This document shows, piece after piece, positions 10,058 through 19,115 of a DNA stretch of 26,274 bases (positions within the stretch are counted from its first letter, which is position 1; the number at the start of each line of letters is the position of its first letter). The notes under the pieces are model-generated. The model was given only the letters and a program-made list of their open reading frames with translations, had not been told where the DNA came from and did not search any database. The stretch spans positions 1 through 26,274 of the forward strand of contig JAMYHX010000551.1 in the NCBI GenBank assembly GCA_025529335.1. Direction: 5' to 3'. The stretch is from Rhizopus sp. PT2906. Its lineage: Eukaryota; Mucoromycota; Mucoromycetes; Mucorales; Rhizopodaceae. The translations under genes and the position numbers were made by a program.

Positions 10058-10485
10058 TTAGGAGCTTATACATTGTTGATGCTGTCTGTTAAAGATTTTT
10101 TTCCAAGTGAATAGTGATTGTGTATGGTTGAAAAAATCTTTCAACTGCAAAGGAGTAGTTGGTAATTTGACAATAGCATGTGTCCTTCGAATAAGGTGGT
10201 TGTCAACAAGAAATACTAACTCAAAATAGAGTTTCATGTCTAGATATTCGAAACGATTCAGTTTACTTATGCATATGACATCTTAAAGGGCAATAACTTA
10301 CCATGAAACCTGATGAAATGATCTTTTGTTGTATTCAATAAAGTTGATTATTCCTTTTTCAATCTTCTTCTCATCAAAGCCAGCTTTTTTTGGTTTGCAA
10401 TTTTTCTTGATTCCTCCAGAAAACTCAACTAGGCAAAACCCCCACTTTTTGATCAAATACCGATAAGGTAAATGAACTACGAGTC
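10058..10485 (-). pseudogene. Two exon-like open segments of unknown identity
   Basis: The segments 10485-10302 and 10265-10058 are open in frames that can be joined across a short GTAAGT...ATAAG gap (10301-10266, 36 nt). A possible further intron ends at 10486. The translation has globular-protein composition (for example KKWGFCLVEFSGGIKK, then HAIVKLPTTPLQLKDFF) and ends in a stop at 10058-10060. I see no start codon or upstream exon: the sequence above 10485 is very AT-rich. It lies 3' of the Fanzor-like relic on the same strand, so it may be the tail of another mobile or repeated gene. I do not recognise the family. The 36-nt intron would be unusually short here. Confidence 0.3.
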
Positions 10486-10635
10486 CTAAATTGAGACACA
10501 AACAGATGTAATTAGTAAAACAGTCAATGATATGAAATAATTTCACTTACAAGATATCAAATATTCAAAATATTAAATATTTGTTGTTGTTAAAAGCAAT
10601 CAATACAAGTTAATAAATTATCAAAGACTTACCTT

Positions 10636-11232
10636 TCAAGAAGTATTACTGCCATCGACAGCAGGCCAATCTTCGTTTGGAGTAAAGAAAGAAGCGGCAT
10701 TCGTTCTGAATTTATCAGTGTTGGATTGACTGGCTTGCGGATCAAATTGAGGAAAGGTTGCATCAAAAAGGAGTGTTGCTAAACCGGAAAGACCAATTGC
10801 CATTGCATATAAGGTATCTCTTCCTTTTACAGCCTTTTTTGCTTGAGCAGAGACGCAATTTGGGTTGTCACAGATAAATGCGCCGTTAATTGTTCGTAAT
10901 CGTCTTGCACCATTCTTGTAAACCGTTTGCACTGAATGAGACAGTTTTTGAAAGCAATAGATACACATTTAGGAAGTATTGTGTTCGTTCGTTATACATA
11001 CAGAGGTATACAGATTATGCTTCAAAAGTTTCCAATGACCACCGTATCACATGTATCCTTTGATTCGTGAACCTATACCTAAACCACGATCACCAACAGA
11101 CATGATAGGTTTTACCTTTCTAGAAGATGTAGCATATCTGTGTTCATCTGAACAAAGTCTATCAGTGTATTTACGCTCTTGTAACTCGTAAACCCTTTTT
11201 TGCTTCATTCGACTTGGCGAGTAGTAGAAATT
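10636..11232 (-). pseudogene. Decayed TnpB/Fanzor-like nuclease, C-terminal part
   Basis: A single minus-strand frame of 199 codons, broken by TGA at 11047-11049 and TAA at 10969-10971. Conserved blocks in order: KPIMSVGDRGLGIGSRIKGY; YTSVCITNEHNTS with a Glu (10986-10984) where Fanzor/TnpB proteins have the RuvC-II acidic residue; a zinc ribbon with a CIYC pair and a second pair in FICDNPNC; then KGRDTLYAMAIGLSGL, whose Arg-Asp matches the RuvC-III RD..A motif (Asp codon 10818-10816). The order Glu-TS-CxxC-CxxxxC-RD is that of OrfB_Zn_ribbon nucleases, RNA-guided in characterised cases. The N-terminal half and RuvC-I motif are not found. The C-terminal extension (about 40 residues, FPQFDPQ onwards) is intact. 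The frame upstream of 11232 is closed by a stop; a spliced upstream exon is possible. The family call comes from motif order by eye, not a search. Confidence 0.5.
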
Positions 11233-12847
11233 TCATGTATATGTATATGTGATTCATTTAAATGTTCAAGGTTTCTAACACTAACCTTTTCACCGAGTCC
11301 AAAAAGGAATGCATTTATTTTATGATAGGCCTTGTACAAAGTAAGATTAAAAAGTACAATAATTAAGCTTTTATATCTTTATCTTCTTGAAAGAGAGTAA
11401 AAATAAACAAAGCGAATAAGAAAAAACTGTGAAAGGGGATGAGTGGGGACAATCAAGATCACTTGGGGTATAATTATGATTATGCGTATAGTGTATCTAA
11501 AAATCGCTTCAATCAAGGCCAAGTACATCGGGTTCCTCTGTTCTTTTCACTTGATTAATCTGTATCATAAATACTCTTTTATATACTACGTTATATATGT
11601 ATTCTTTCTTTCTTTCCTTTATCTACTACTTTAAAAGACCAAAAAACATTGCAGATTTTAATAATCCAAAATCACTTTGTGACTGATCATATCAGCACTT
11701 TAGTAAAACTGATCAACAGTTTCTTACAAGAAAGGAAGTGGATGTACGTGTATAATATGTTGACTGTTATGATTGACTGAGATTCTGTAAGAAGGAATGG
11801 TGCTACTACTGTTCGCTGGAGAAGCATCTGCTTGGGTATCTTTGTTTATGTGGTCATTACCAGAGGTTCCTGTAACCACCTGTCAACTAAAGTCTAAACC
11901 TTGCTGAAAGAAGTCAACCATGAACTGCTGAATCGTGCTATTAATGTGTTCCTTGTACTTCTCGGCGTTGTTTTTATTTCAGCTCTTAAAGCCTGAACAT
12001 CTATTGATAAAGCAATGATTCTAGTACATACAGCATATTTTGGCTGAAGCTTCTTGGTTTGCTTTTCTGGATATATATTCTCAACAATCTATAAAAGAAA
12101 ATAGTAAAATCTTTAGCTCTTGAAAAGGTTCCATAGCAGCACGAGGGAGGAAATAACAGCGACTACGCGCTTAGCTTACTTAGGTGAGTTATTAAGATAA
12201 CAACCTACCGTATGAACTTTGCCTCAATGAACCATTCGTCTTTGTTGGTTTTCAGAAATCATATCGTCATTAATCAAATTAATACACTGCCATGATTGAT
12301 ATCAGTAACTTTGAAGGAGTCAATACCCACAGTATTAAGAACCCTCTTGTACGTCTTGTACTGTTTTTGATAAGTGATTTCTTCAAAGCAATTTCGGCCA
12401 TTCAAGACAAGATGTGATACCTTTTTTGCCGTGTCCAGATATTACAGTCGTTCCACTGCCAAAATGAGGATTTACTAAAAAAACTCTTGGTTGTTTGAAG
12501 TTAATTTCGCGGATTGTGAGCTACTTCTTTATAGCAAAAGGGATCGGATTTTTCGTCTATAACGTCCATAGCTTCATTTGCATTCCCATCGTAAATATTC
12601 ACCTTGCCATGTTCTTTAAAAAACCTTGCTTTAGAAATCTTTTTGAACTTCTGCATTTAGAGACTGCCAACCAGCCCTTTTTTTTCATACATTTGCCCAA
12701 TATTTTATGTTATATATTATTATTCTATGCCTGTATTTTATTATATAAACACTACGGATAATACATATTATAAAGGCTTTCTTTTAATATTTGATTTTAT
12801 TACAAAAAAGTGGTGTTAATTATTATTGCTGTTGTTAGACTCTTTAA
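11233..12847. other. AT-rich decayed stretch between two element relics
   Basis: No frame stays open over a useful length. On the minus strand there are isolated protein-like patches: FLFGLGEKV near 11310, a helical charged patch near 11930-12000 (KYKEHINSTIQQFMVDFF), and KEHGKVNIYDGNANEAMDVI near 12540-12620, separated by frameshifts and stops. They are probably leftovers of the Crypton-like or Fanzor-like elements. The most AT-rich part (about 12690-12850) directly follows the point where the recombinase homology stops and could be a later insertion. The plus-strand open frame at 12495-12761 is low-complexity Phe/Ile sequence and is not called as a gene. Confidence 0.45.
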
Positions 12848-13659
12848 TTACTGAACTGAACCTATCAAGGGAAGCACGTATCCGAAAGTGATCGTTGCAG
12901 CCAAAATAATACATTTTGATATTCCTTGGATTTCTAGTACAAGCGGGAGCAGATCAGCAAACTGCTTCCCAAGCGCTGTTTGGCTACGACAAAGCATGGT
13001 ATGACTGATCAAAAAGCAGAACCTGTCTCTGCAACTAAGATGATCATTCTTCTCAGTCAAGGGATAGCCATTAACTTTTTCCAACTCTTGTTTGATGTAG
13101 CCATCATTCAATGTATTTTTCCCTCGATCTTCAAAATTTTGCCTCTTACTCTTGACCTTTTTCTTTTTCGAGAGTAACCAGAAAAGCTCTAACGAGGGGT
13201 CCTCTTGTGGGACCATAGGGTTTAAGCCAAGTGCCTTTGCTTGCTGTATATGTTTGCAATAGCTTTGACATAGGCGAGGACTGACTCTCTGCCTAGAGCA
13301 ATAAGGGTACCATCTGGATTTCTTCTAAGCTTTCGGCCTCGCTTCATGACATATTATGCAAGGAAATAGCTAAGATTTTGGTCAGTGACGATCTCCCCAT
13401 CATCGAATCTTTATTCAAGCCACCATTTCTATGTTTAAACAACATAGTTAGATTTTCAAGCCTTTTCTTTATTATTATTTTCTAGAATTACCTTCCACTC
13501 TTTTTGCTTGGCTGAATATGCCTTAATAGTGTTCACAGGTCGATGAGACATATTTTGAGCAATGGTCATTTGGTTCCTATAGTACATAGCTGAATTATTG
13601 TCAATCATGCGCTGAACACCATCATTGACAGTAAGACGATTGTTCATTTGGTTATTCAT
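12848..13659 (-). pseudogene. Broken Crypton-like recombinase / Ndc10-type ORF
   Basis: Minus-strand coding blocks are spread over several frames. Block 1 (13659-13456) starts at an ATG and contains MSHRPVNTIKAYSAKQKEWK, typical of the start of fungal Crypton-like and Ndc10-like DNA-binding proteins. Block 2 (about 13410-13240) contains FDDGEIVTDQNLSYFLA, an in-frame TAA (13354-13356), then YVMKRGRKLRRNPDG and GRESVLAYVKAIANIYSKQ. After a frameshift comes ALGLNPYGPTRGPLVRAF, and block 3 (to 12848) contains SKRQNFEDRGKNTLNDGY and CRDRFCFLISHTMLCRSQTA, the most conserved part of the Ndc10 domain-2 fold. The C-terminal catalytic region with the Arg/His/Tyr set is not recognisable. At least two frameshifts and one stop make it nonfunctional. 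Cryptons are DNA transposons moved by tyrosine recombinases; a domesticated Ndc10-like gene is the alternative but does not fit the decay. Confidence 0.6.
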
Positions 13660-13737
13660 GTTAAGCTAGAGTATCAATACATTATTTGGAAATACTAAAA
13701 AGAGAAAACATAGCATAAGGATAGGACTTATAGTAGT

Positions 13738-13780
13738 TTCAAAGAGATTTGATATTGAATTAAATGTATCTCTCTTTGAA
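13738..13780. repeat. Perfect 10-bp inverted repeat
   Basis: TTCAAAGAGA (13738-13747) and its exact complement TCTCTTTGAA (13771-13780) flank a 23-nt AT-rich spacer. It lies about 80 bp upstream of the ATG of the recombinase relic. Confidence 0.7.
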
Positions 13781-14073
13781 GCCTTGATGCCTTGATTTTG
13801 TTAGTTACTATATTAAGAATAAGCCGGATCTTGGCATAAAAAACACCATCTTTTTGGATAAACTGTCTTCTAAATGTTATGAGTTACAGATGAGTCTTTG
13901 TAGGTTATTATTTCGGTAATTTTTAAGGTATTTCTTGTTTTTAAGCTGACAGACTAAAAAATACTTTTCAAAAAGGAAATCTGTCAAGGATTTTTGAGTT
14001 CCGACAGGTATTTTTTTGAGTCAGAGTCTGAAGGTTCGTATACTGGCCAATAATTCGGCCTTTTGTAAATTCT

Positions 14074-14107
14074 GCAAAACTCTCATTTTGATGAGACGCC
14101 GTTTTGC
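14074..14107. repeat. Two-stage hairpin in the spacer
   Basis: GCAAAAC-TCTCAT-TTTG-ATGAGA-cgcc-GTTTTGC folds into a 6-bp inner stem with a TTTG loop and a 7-bp outer stem, separated by a 4-nt bulge on one side: 13 potential pairs in 34 nt. A TCAGA-G-TCTGA palindrome (14021-14031) and a TGACAGA/TCTGTCA pair (13947-13953, 13980-13986) lie close by. Confidence 0.6.
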
Positions 14108-14294
14108 CTTGATGGCATGATAAAAACTTTTGAAAAAAAAAGAAGTAAAAAAAATGTATACAAAATGCAGTTAAAAGTTGAGTTTATTAGGGTATTCATG
14201 GGTGTCACCATTCTTAAAAAGGTAATTACATTTAAGCAGTGTGATAAAACCTAAAGACGAATTAAGATTCATGCATAATTGAAATATGAAAAAC

Positions 14295-17200
14295 TTACTT
14301 CTTATTGATTAAATATATCAGCAAGTTGACATTAACAGTTGCCATACCATCCAACACCTTGATGGTCTGCACACCTTCATACTGAGTTTGTAGTAAATCT
14401 TCATAATGTACATCCACATGGAGATCTTGCGTATTGAGCAAAGGAAAGTATCCTTCAAATGTAATAATACCAGCGCGATCCATAGATAGAATGATTGTGA
14501 TACGACTATATAACTTTGGAGAAACACCAGCTAGATCCACAATGATACCACGATCATACAATGTCTTAGCTGAGTACTTGAATGAACCAAATTTGGGTAC
14601 AAGGCCTCTCTTTTGCAGGTTTTTGATATGAAAGTATTGTCGTGTGAAGGGAAATACAAACTTTTGCTTCTTGCCTCGCTTTTCTGCCATGTTTTTCATA
14701 CAACTATCAAGATATTCCTTATAGCTCTCGCCTTGGCCAATCAAAAAGTTTCGCTTTTCTTCCAAATGAGCCAAGATGTTCTGAAGCTTTTTGATCTCTG
14801 CATTTCTCAGTTTGCGACGTTCTCCTTTCTTGGTGATATCCATGGCAATCATGTTGATAATACTTTGGTAACCGGGACTCTCTGCGATGACTCCGTGCTG
14901 CATCAAGTAAGCATGAAGTTTGGTAGCAAACGATTTTAGTTTGGCAAAGCTTAAACTATTATTTGCATATCAGTATACCATTTCTCGGGTTGTATTTTAA
15001 CACAATTACCTTTTGACATCCATGGATGCATTCTTATATCCAAACTTGAAGTTTCTTTCTCGATTTGCCATTTCAATTTCTTTGTCTGTACCTGTTGATG
15101 GGAACTGTTCTTCACGCACGATCTCCCATATACGTTCATGTTCCTCTGTAACAGGTTCGTTCAGGATAGCTTCCAGTGTAGGGCCAGATTGAACTTGAAT
15201 GACGAGGATGATCAGACGCTTGGTGTCTAGTAACAATTTTTTGACATCACCACCGCCATTAGTGTCATCAGGCAGCCCATCGCGTCGATCCACAAGTTCA
15301 AGACGAAGAAGACGAAGAGGCACTGTCAAATTGACATCGGTAGGCGCTTCACCCAAGTCTTGCAAGATAGCATGAAGGATGCCTGATTTCTGGTGCTCTA
15401 CGTAATCGGCATGTTCTTCCAAGAGTTGATGAATGTGGTAAAGTTCTGTAGGATGAATGTAGACTGTGGGCTTCTGTGTGCTCGTGTGATCAGCCAAGGG
15501 GTCCATGCCAAAATGGTCTTCAGGTTCTTCCACATCCGTCACTAATAAGAAGTTAGGGCTTGGCCCTTTACAATCATTTGTTCACTTACATTCTACAAAC
15601 CACTGACTTAGTTTCTGACTGGCTTCTTTTATATAATCATTCAGAGCACTTAGGTGCGTGTTTCTGGAATCAAATGATTTTCCACTCGAAATTTGTTGAA
15701 GCATTTTTGATATCTAAATAAAATATACATAAGCATTAAACCAACTAGTACAAACGTGTCTCCTACCTCTGCCAGGTTTCTTCTTTGAATAGGAGACACA
15801 TCACAGTTAATGACATCATATTGCTCCGGAGCTGTGATAGCTGGACTCAAGTAACGGTAATAAATGAAGTTGCCCAGTGTCTTAATGATCTCTTCTGGAT
15901 GTTCATCAGGAAACGCCTCTTCCATGACAATTCTTAATTCACGAGCGATAGCACGCATACCATAAGGCACGGAGTTTACAGTCTGAATAATAGCATCCAA
16001 GAACTCGTCTGTCATGAGACGTAGCGACTCAACATGCTCTGATAAGATTTGAACCACATCTGGAGATTGTAGAGCTTCAGATTGATTCACATTGAAAGGT
16101 CGGCTGGAAGGTTGTCCTGTGGCCAATTCTTCCTGATTGATACATTTTTGATAGATTACCATAGGATTGGTTTCTAAATCTAGGTCTCGGTTGTTGATGA
16201 CCTTCTTAACCAGTGGACTAAATAAGCTGCTGAAAAAGGCTCTTTCTTTTGCTCCTCTTTTATAAAAATTGTTAGTAGATGTTTTTAAGCATGGATTCGA
16301 TATTTACCTGTTCACTTGGACAACAAGCTTCATAAACGTGTAGTTACCTCGCATAAATTCCTGGATGTTTTGAACGTGCTTTATCTCTTGCACAATACAA
16401 GCCTACATAACAATAAGAACGAAATCATCAAACAGCAACAAAAATTACCTTGCAAAGGTTGATCAATAGACACTCTTCTCTAGCGTTTGTACCATATCCA
16501 AACAAGGCCAAGACCGTCGCATCGAGCTTTCTCTGCCCCTTTCGTTCACTATGACCACCTGCAACAGACATCAATCTTGCAAGGTACATGGGTTCAGTCT
16601 GTAAGAGATAAACAAGTTGCTGATAGAGCTCCAATTTCTCTCGACTCGTCTTGTCTACACTTCTTAGATCGTGGTTTTGGGAATTACCCGAGACAAGTTC
16701 AGAGAATTTACGCTGTTGCTGCATCTTGCGATTACGATGAAAGAAGGCGTTGCTCAGTTTGACTACTTCATCAAGAGTGACGACGTTTTTGAGTAAAAGA
16801 GCAATTTGGACATCAATCATGCTCACTTGGCTATCTAGTTGATTGTTTTCTCGTATTGACTCGATGACCTTTTGACGCAGTTCTTCAATCACTAGATCCT
16901 CATGGAAATCCACATCATTATTGCTCAACATATGAAGCACGCTCTTGACAACGCCGATGGGTGGATTCTTTTCCGATTTGAGCTGTTGAAGTGTATTCTC
17001 ATGAAGTTGAGCGCTAGCTAGACCTTGCTGGCGTGCATAATTGAATCTCTGGGAGCCATCTCTGATCTGGTGCCGTAACTTATTCATAGCCAAGTGTCTT
17101 CGAATCATAGCTTGCAATGAGATAACCCAGTTTTCGGGTGAGGCAAAATACTGCATTCGTTTCTCACCTAGTTTTTGATTTATCCAGAACGTATTGATCT

Positions 17201-18634
17201 TGCCTTGTTGGGCCTGAGGGTGATAGGATTGGTAGTAATGTTGATCCTTGATCTTTTGCATCTTGGCCTTTGCCATATAAGCGCGAATACAGCCTTGAGC
17301 GGTGACAAGCAAATTATGATTTTCGGGTTTTGAAAAGTGGCGTTCGAGCGTACGTTCTCGTATACCATCGCCATCGCTGCTTTCCTCATCCGATGAAAGA
17401 CTGCCATGGTGGTACTCGTCTAGGTCTGATTCTGAGCTACTGATAGAAGAGTCATTGGTAGCATCTAGAAACCTGAGAGTCTGAAGTGTCATGGGATGTT
17501 GATGATAATCTACACTATCGTCGTCTTCGTCGGCATCTGATAATTTAGACTCTGTATCTGAGTCGTAGGCAATCAAGTCAGGTGTGGGATTTTTGCTATT
17601 ACCAATACTGTTGCGGTTGCGAAGTGCAGGTATCATGGTGATAGGATCATCCAATAGAATAGGCTCTTCAATAGGCCTAAATGCGTACTTTTTATTGTTT
17701 TTGCCATCTAACTCTTTTTGTAAAGAAGAACCAAGGTTGTTAAAGTTGGGCATGGTTGCACCTGATTTTTCGAGACTACGCTGAGTAGCAACAAGGATGT
17801 CTTCTGAAAAGTTGAATTCACCATGTAGGTTTTTAATAGCTGGCGCTACTTGAGTTGAGTGTAAAAGATGACTGTATTCGTTCTAGATCTTGAGTAATTA
17901 AGATTAAAGAGAGAGGGAGGACTAAATTTACCTGAGGGCGTGTATACAATAAATTACTTTGGGCATATTTTTTCCATCATATAAATCTACAAATTCAAAC
18001 CAAAATATACTGGGTAAGCCCACTTCTTTTAATACTTGTAGGAAGGCATTGATATTATTCGATCTAAGAAATTTAAACTTGGCATCCTATGCAAGAGTGT
18101 CAATACATCAATATATATATATGTATACAAACTTACTCCTGAGATAATACTTGAAATGATGCCTGGGTGTATCTTTTGAGCTAGTTTTGCCAACACCACG
18201 CCATCATGTAGTGTCTTTTCGAGATGAACAATGGAGGCTTCTTTATTATCATTATCGTCTATTTTTTCACCCAGAAAACTTTCTATCCATCTATGTTACA
18301 CGGTAAGTATTCCCTAATATAGTCCATTGTTTTTAAAACTATTACTCGATGGCTTCACCAATATGACAAAGGTATTCATGAACTTGAACCAGACTCCTCA
18401 TTTTGTCTGCCCATCGACTATCATTCTTTGTCTGTTCTGCTTTTGTTAGACGTATACGATCTATTAAACACGTTAATAAAATAAAGTAGGGCAAGAAAAC
18501 GTGAAGTCAACTTTACTTGACATGCCTATTTTTAGTGTATGAGTAACAATACATAATTTACTTGTAATATATTTACCTGCAACGGCATCTTCCTCGGATA
18601 GGTTTATATTAGATAAATTAGCCACTTTTTGCAT
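14295..18634 (-). CDS. IQGAP-family scaffold (Iqg1/Rng2/Sar1-like)
   Basis: Ten exons: 18634-18577, 18460-18346, 18290-18137, 18086-17932, 17871-16449, 16402-16308, 16256-15767, 15713-15590, 15541-15010 and 14955-14295, giving 1268 aa in one frame. An N-terminal calponin-homology domain (about 45-170; WIESFLGEK, LHDGVVLAKLAQKIHPG, MPKVIYCIHALSHLL) should bind F-actin. An acidic Ser/Asp linker (about 260-335) precedes two IQ-like motifs (about 351-365 and 411-428) for calmodulin or myosin light chain. The RasGAP-related domain (about 590-850) includes LFGYGTNAREECLL, FMRGNYTFMKLVVQVNRGAKER and YYRYLSPAITAPE. The RasGAP_C domain ends the protein. The expected arginine-finger position (LFGYG) has no Arg, as in other IQGAPs, so it probably binds Cdc42/Rho-type GTPases without stimulating hydrolysis. 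Its likely role is the cytokinetic ring. It is shorter than Iqg1/Rng2 (about 1,490 aa), mainly through fewer IQ repeats. Confidence 0.93.
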
Positions 18635-19115
18635 TTTTGTAAAAGCTTTTGTATTAAAGAAGAAGAAGAAGAAAACAAGAATAAGATGAAAAGACAAAGT
18701 AAACAATAATAAACAACAAAATTACCATTTATAGCAAAAGTTTTTCTTTTGCAAATGGTAAGTGACGTGATGAACCTTCGTTTGAAAACACTTGTGAGAC
18801 CAGTTCAACAAAAGGATGAATAGCTTATTTCATAAAGTAGTCATTATTCACACAAAGAATAACATTTATAAACTATGATTGTCATGACTGTAGCCACGGT
18901 TTATCTTTTTCGCTCTGTGGCTCTTTATAGTTTATTTTCTACAGCAATTCTTTACGCTAAAACATAAAACTGAGTATATATGTATATTATATATATATAT
19001 ATATATATTTATAAATATGCGTTTGTGTCCGTGTGTGCGTGTATGTTGTATATATATGAATATGTGTGTATACTAAAGAAAAAAAAAAAACTTTGCATCT
19101 GTCATCACATTCATT
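18635..19115. other. Intergenic region upstream of the IQGAP gene
   Basis: About 480 bp between the IQGAP start and the cyclin stop, both on the minus strand. The 100 bp before the IQGAP ATG are pyrimidine-rich on the coding strand (TTC repeats), typical of a fungal promoter. The rest is AT-rich, with the TA microsatellite listed separately. No gene is seen. Confidence 0.7.
18974..19018. repeat. (TA)n microsatellite
   Basis: A run of alternating T and A, slightly interrupted, followed by a GT-rich stretch (19020-19070). It lies downstream of the cyclin gene and is probably length-variable. Confidence 0.9.

Larger units (their letters stand above)
13660..14294. other. Spacer rich in inverted repeats, no gene
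   Basis: This 635-bp gap between the recombinase relic and the 3' end of the IQGAP gene has no coding signal. It contains several hairpin-forming sequences, listed separately, and a tandem GCCTTGAT pair (13781-13796) whose unit recurs at 14105-14112. It may hold an element end or a structured transcript; neither can be shown from sequence. Confidence 0.5.

Noticed and set aside
9457..10073. Overlapping open frames on both strands (91-137 codons)
   Set aside because: They overlap each other antisense, are biased to Phe/Ile/Tyr/Lys and homopolymer-encoded runs, and show no conserved motif.
12495..12761. Plus-strand 88-codon hydrophobic open frame
   Set aside because: It lies antisense to decayed element sequence in very AT-rich DNA; the hydrophobicity follows from T-richness.
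17872..17931. Apparent frameshift in the IQGAP calponin-homology domain
   Set aside because: Using the first acceptor (CTAG, ending at 17883) breaks the frame, but the next AG (TACAG, ending at 17872) joins CIHAL to SHLLHSTQVAP in frame and matches the family, so no frameshift is needed.
18473..18576. Extension of IQGAP exon 1 to a stop at 18473
   Set aside because: A GTAAAT donor at 18576 and the conserved CH-domain exons downstream show that this is intron sequence.
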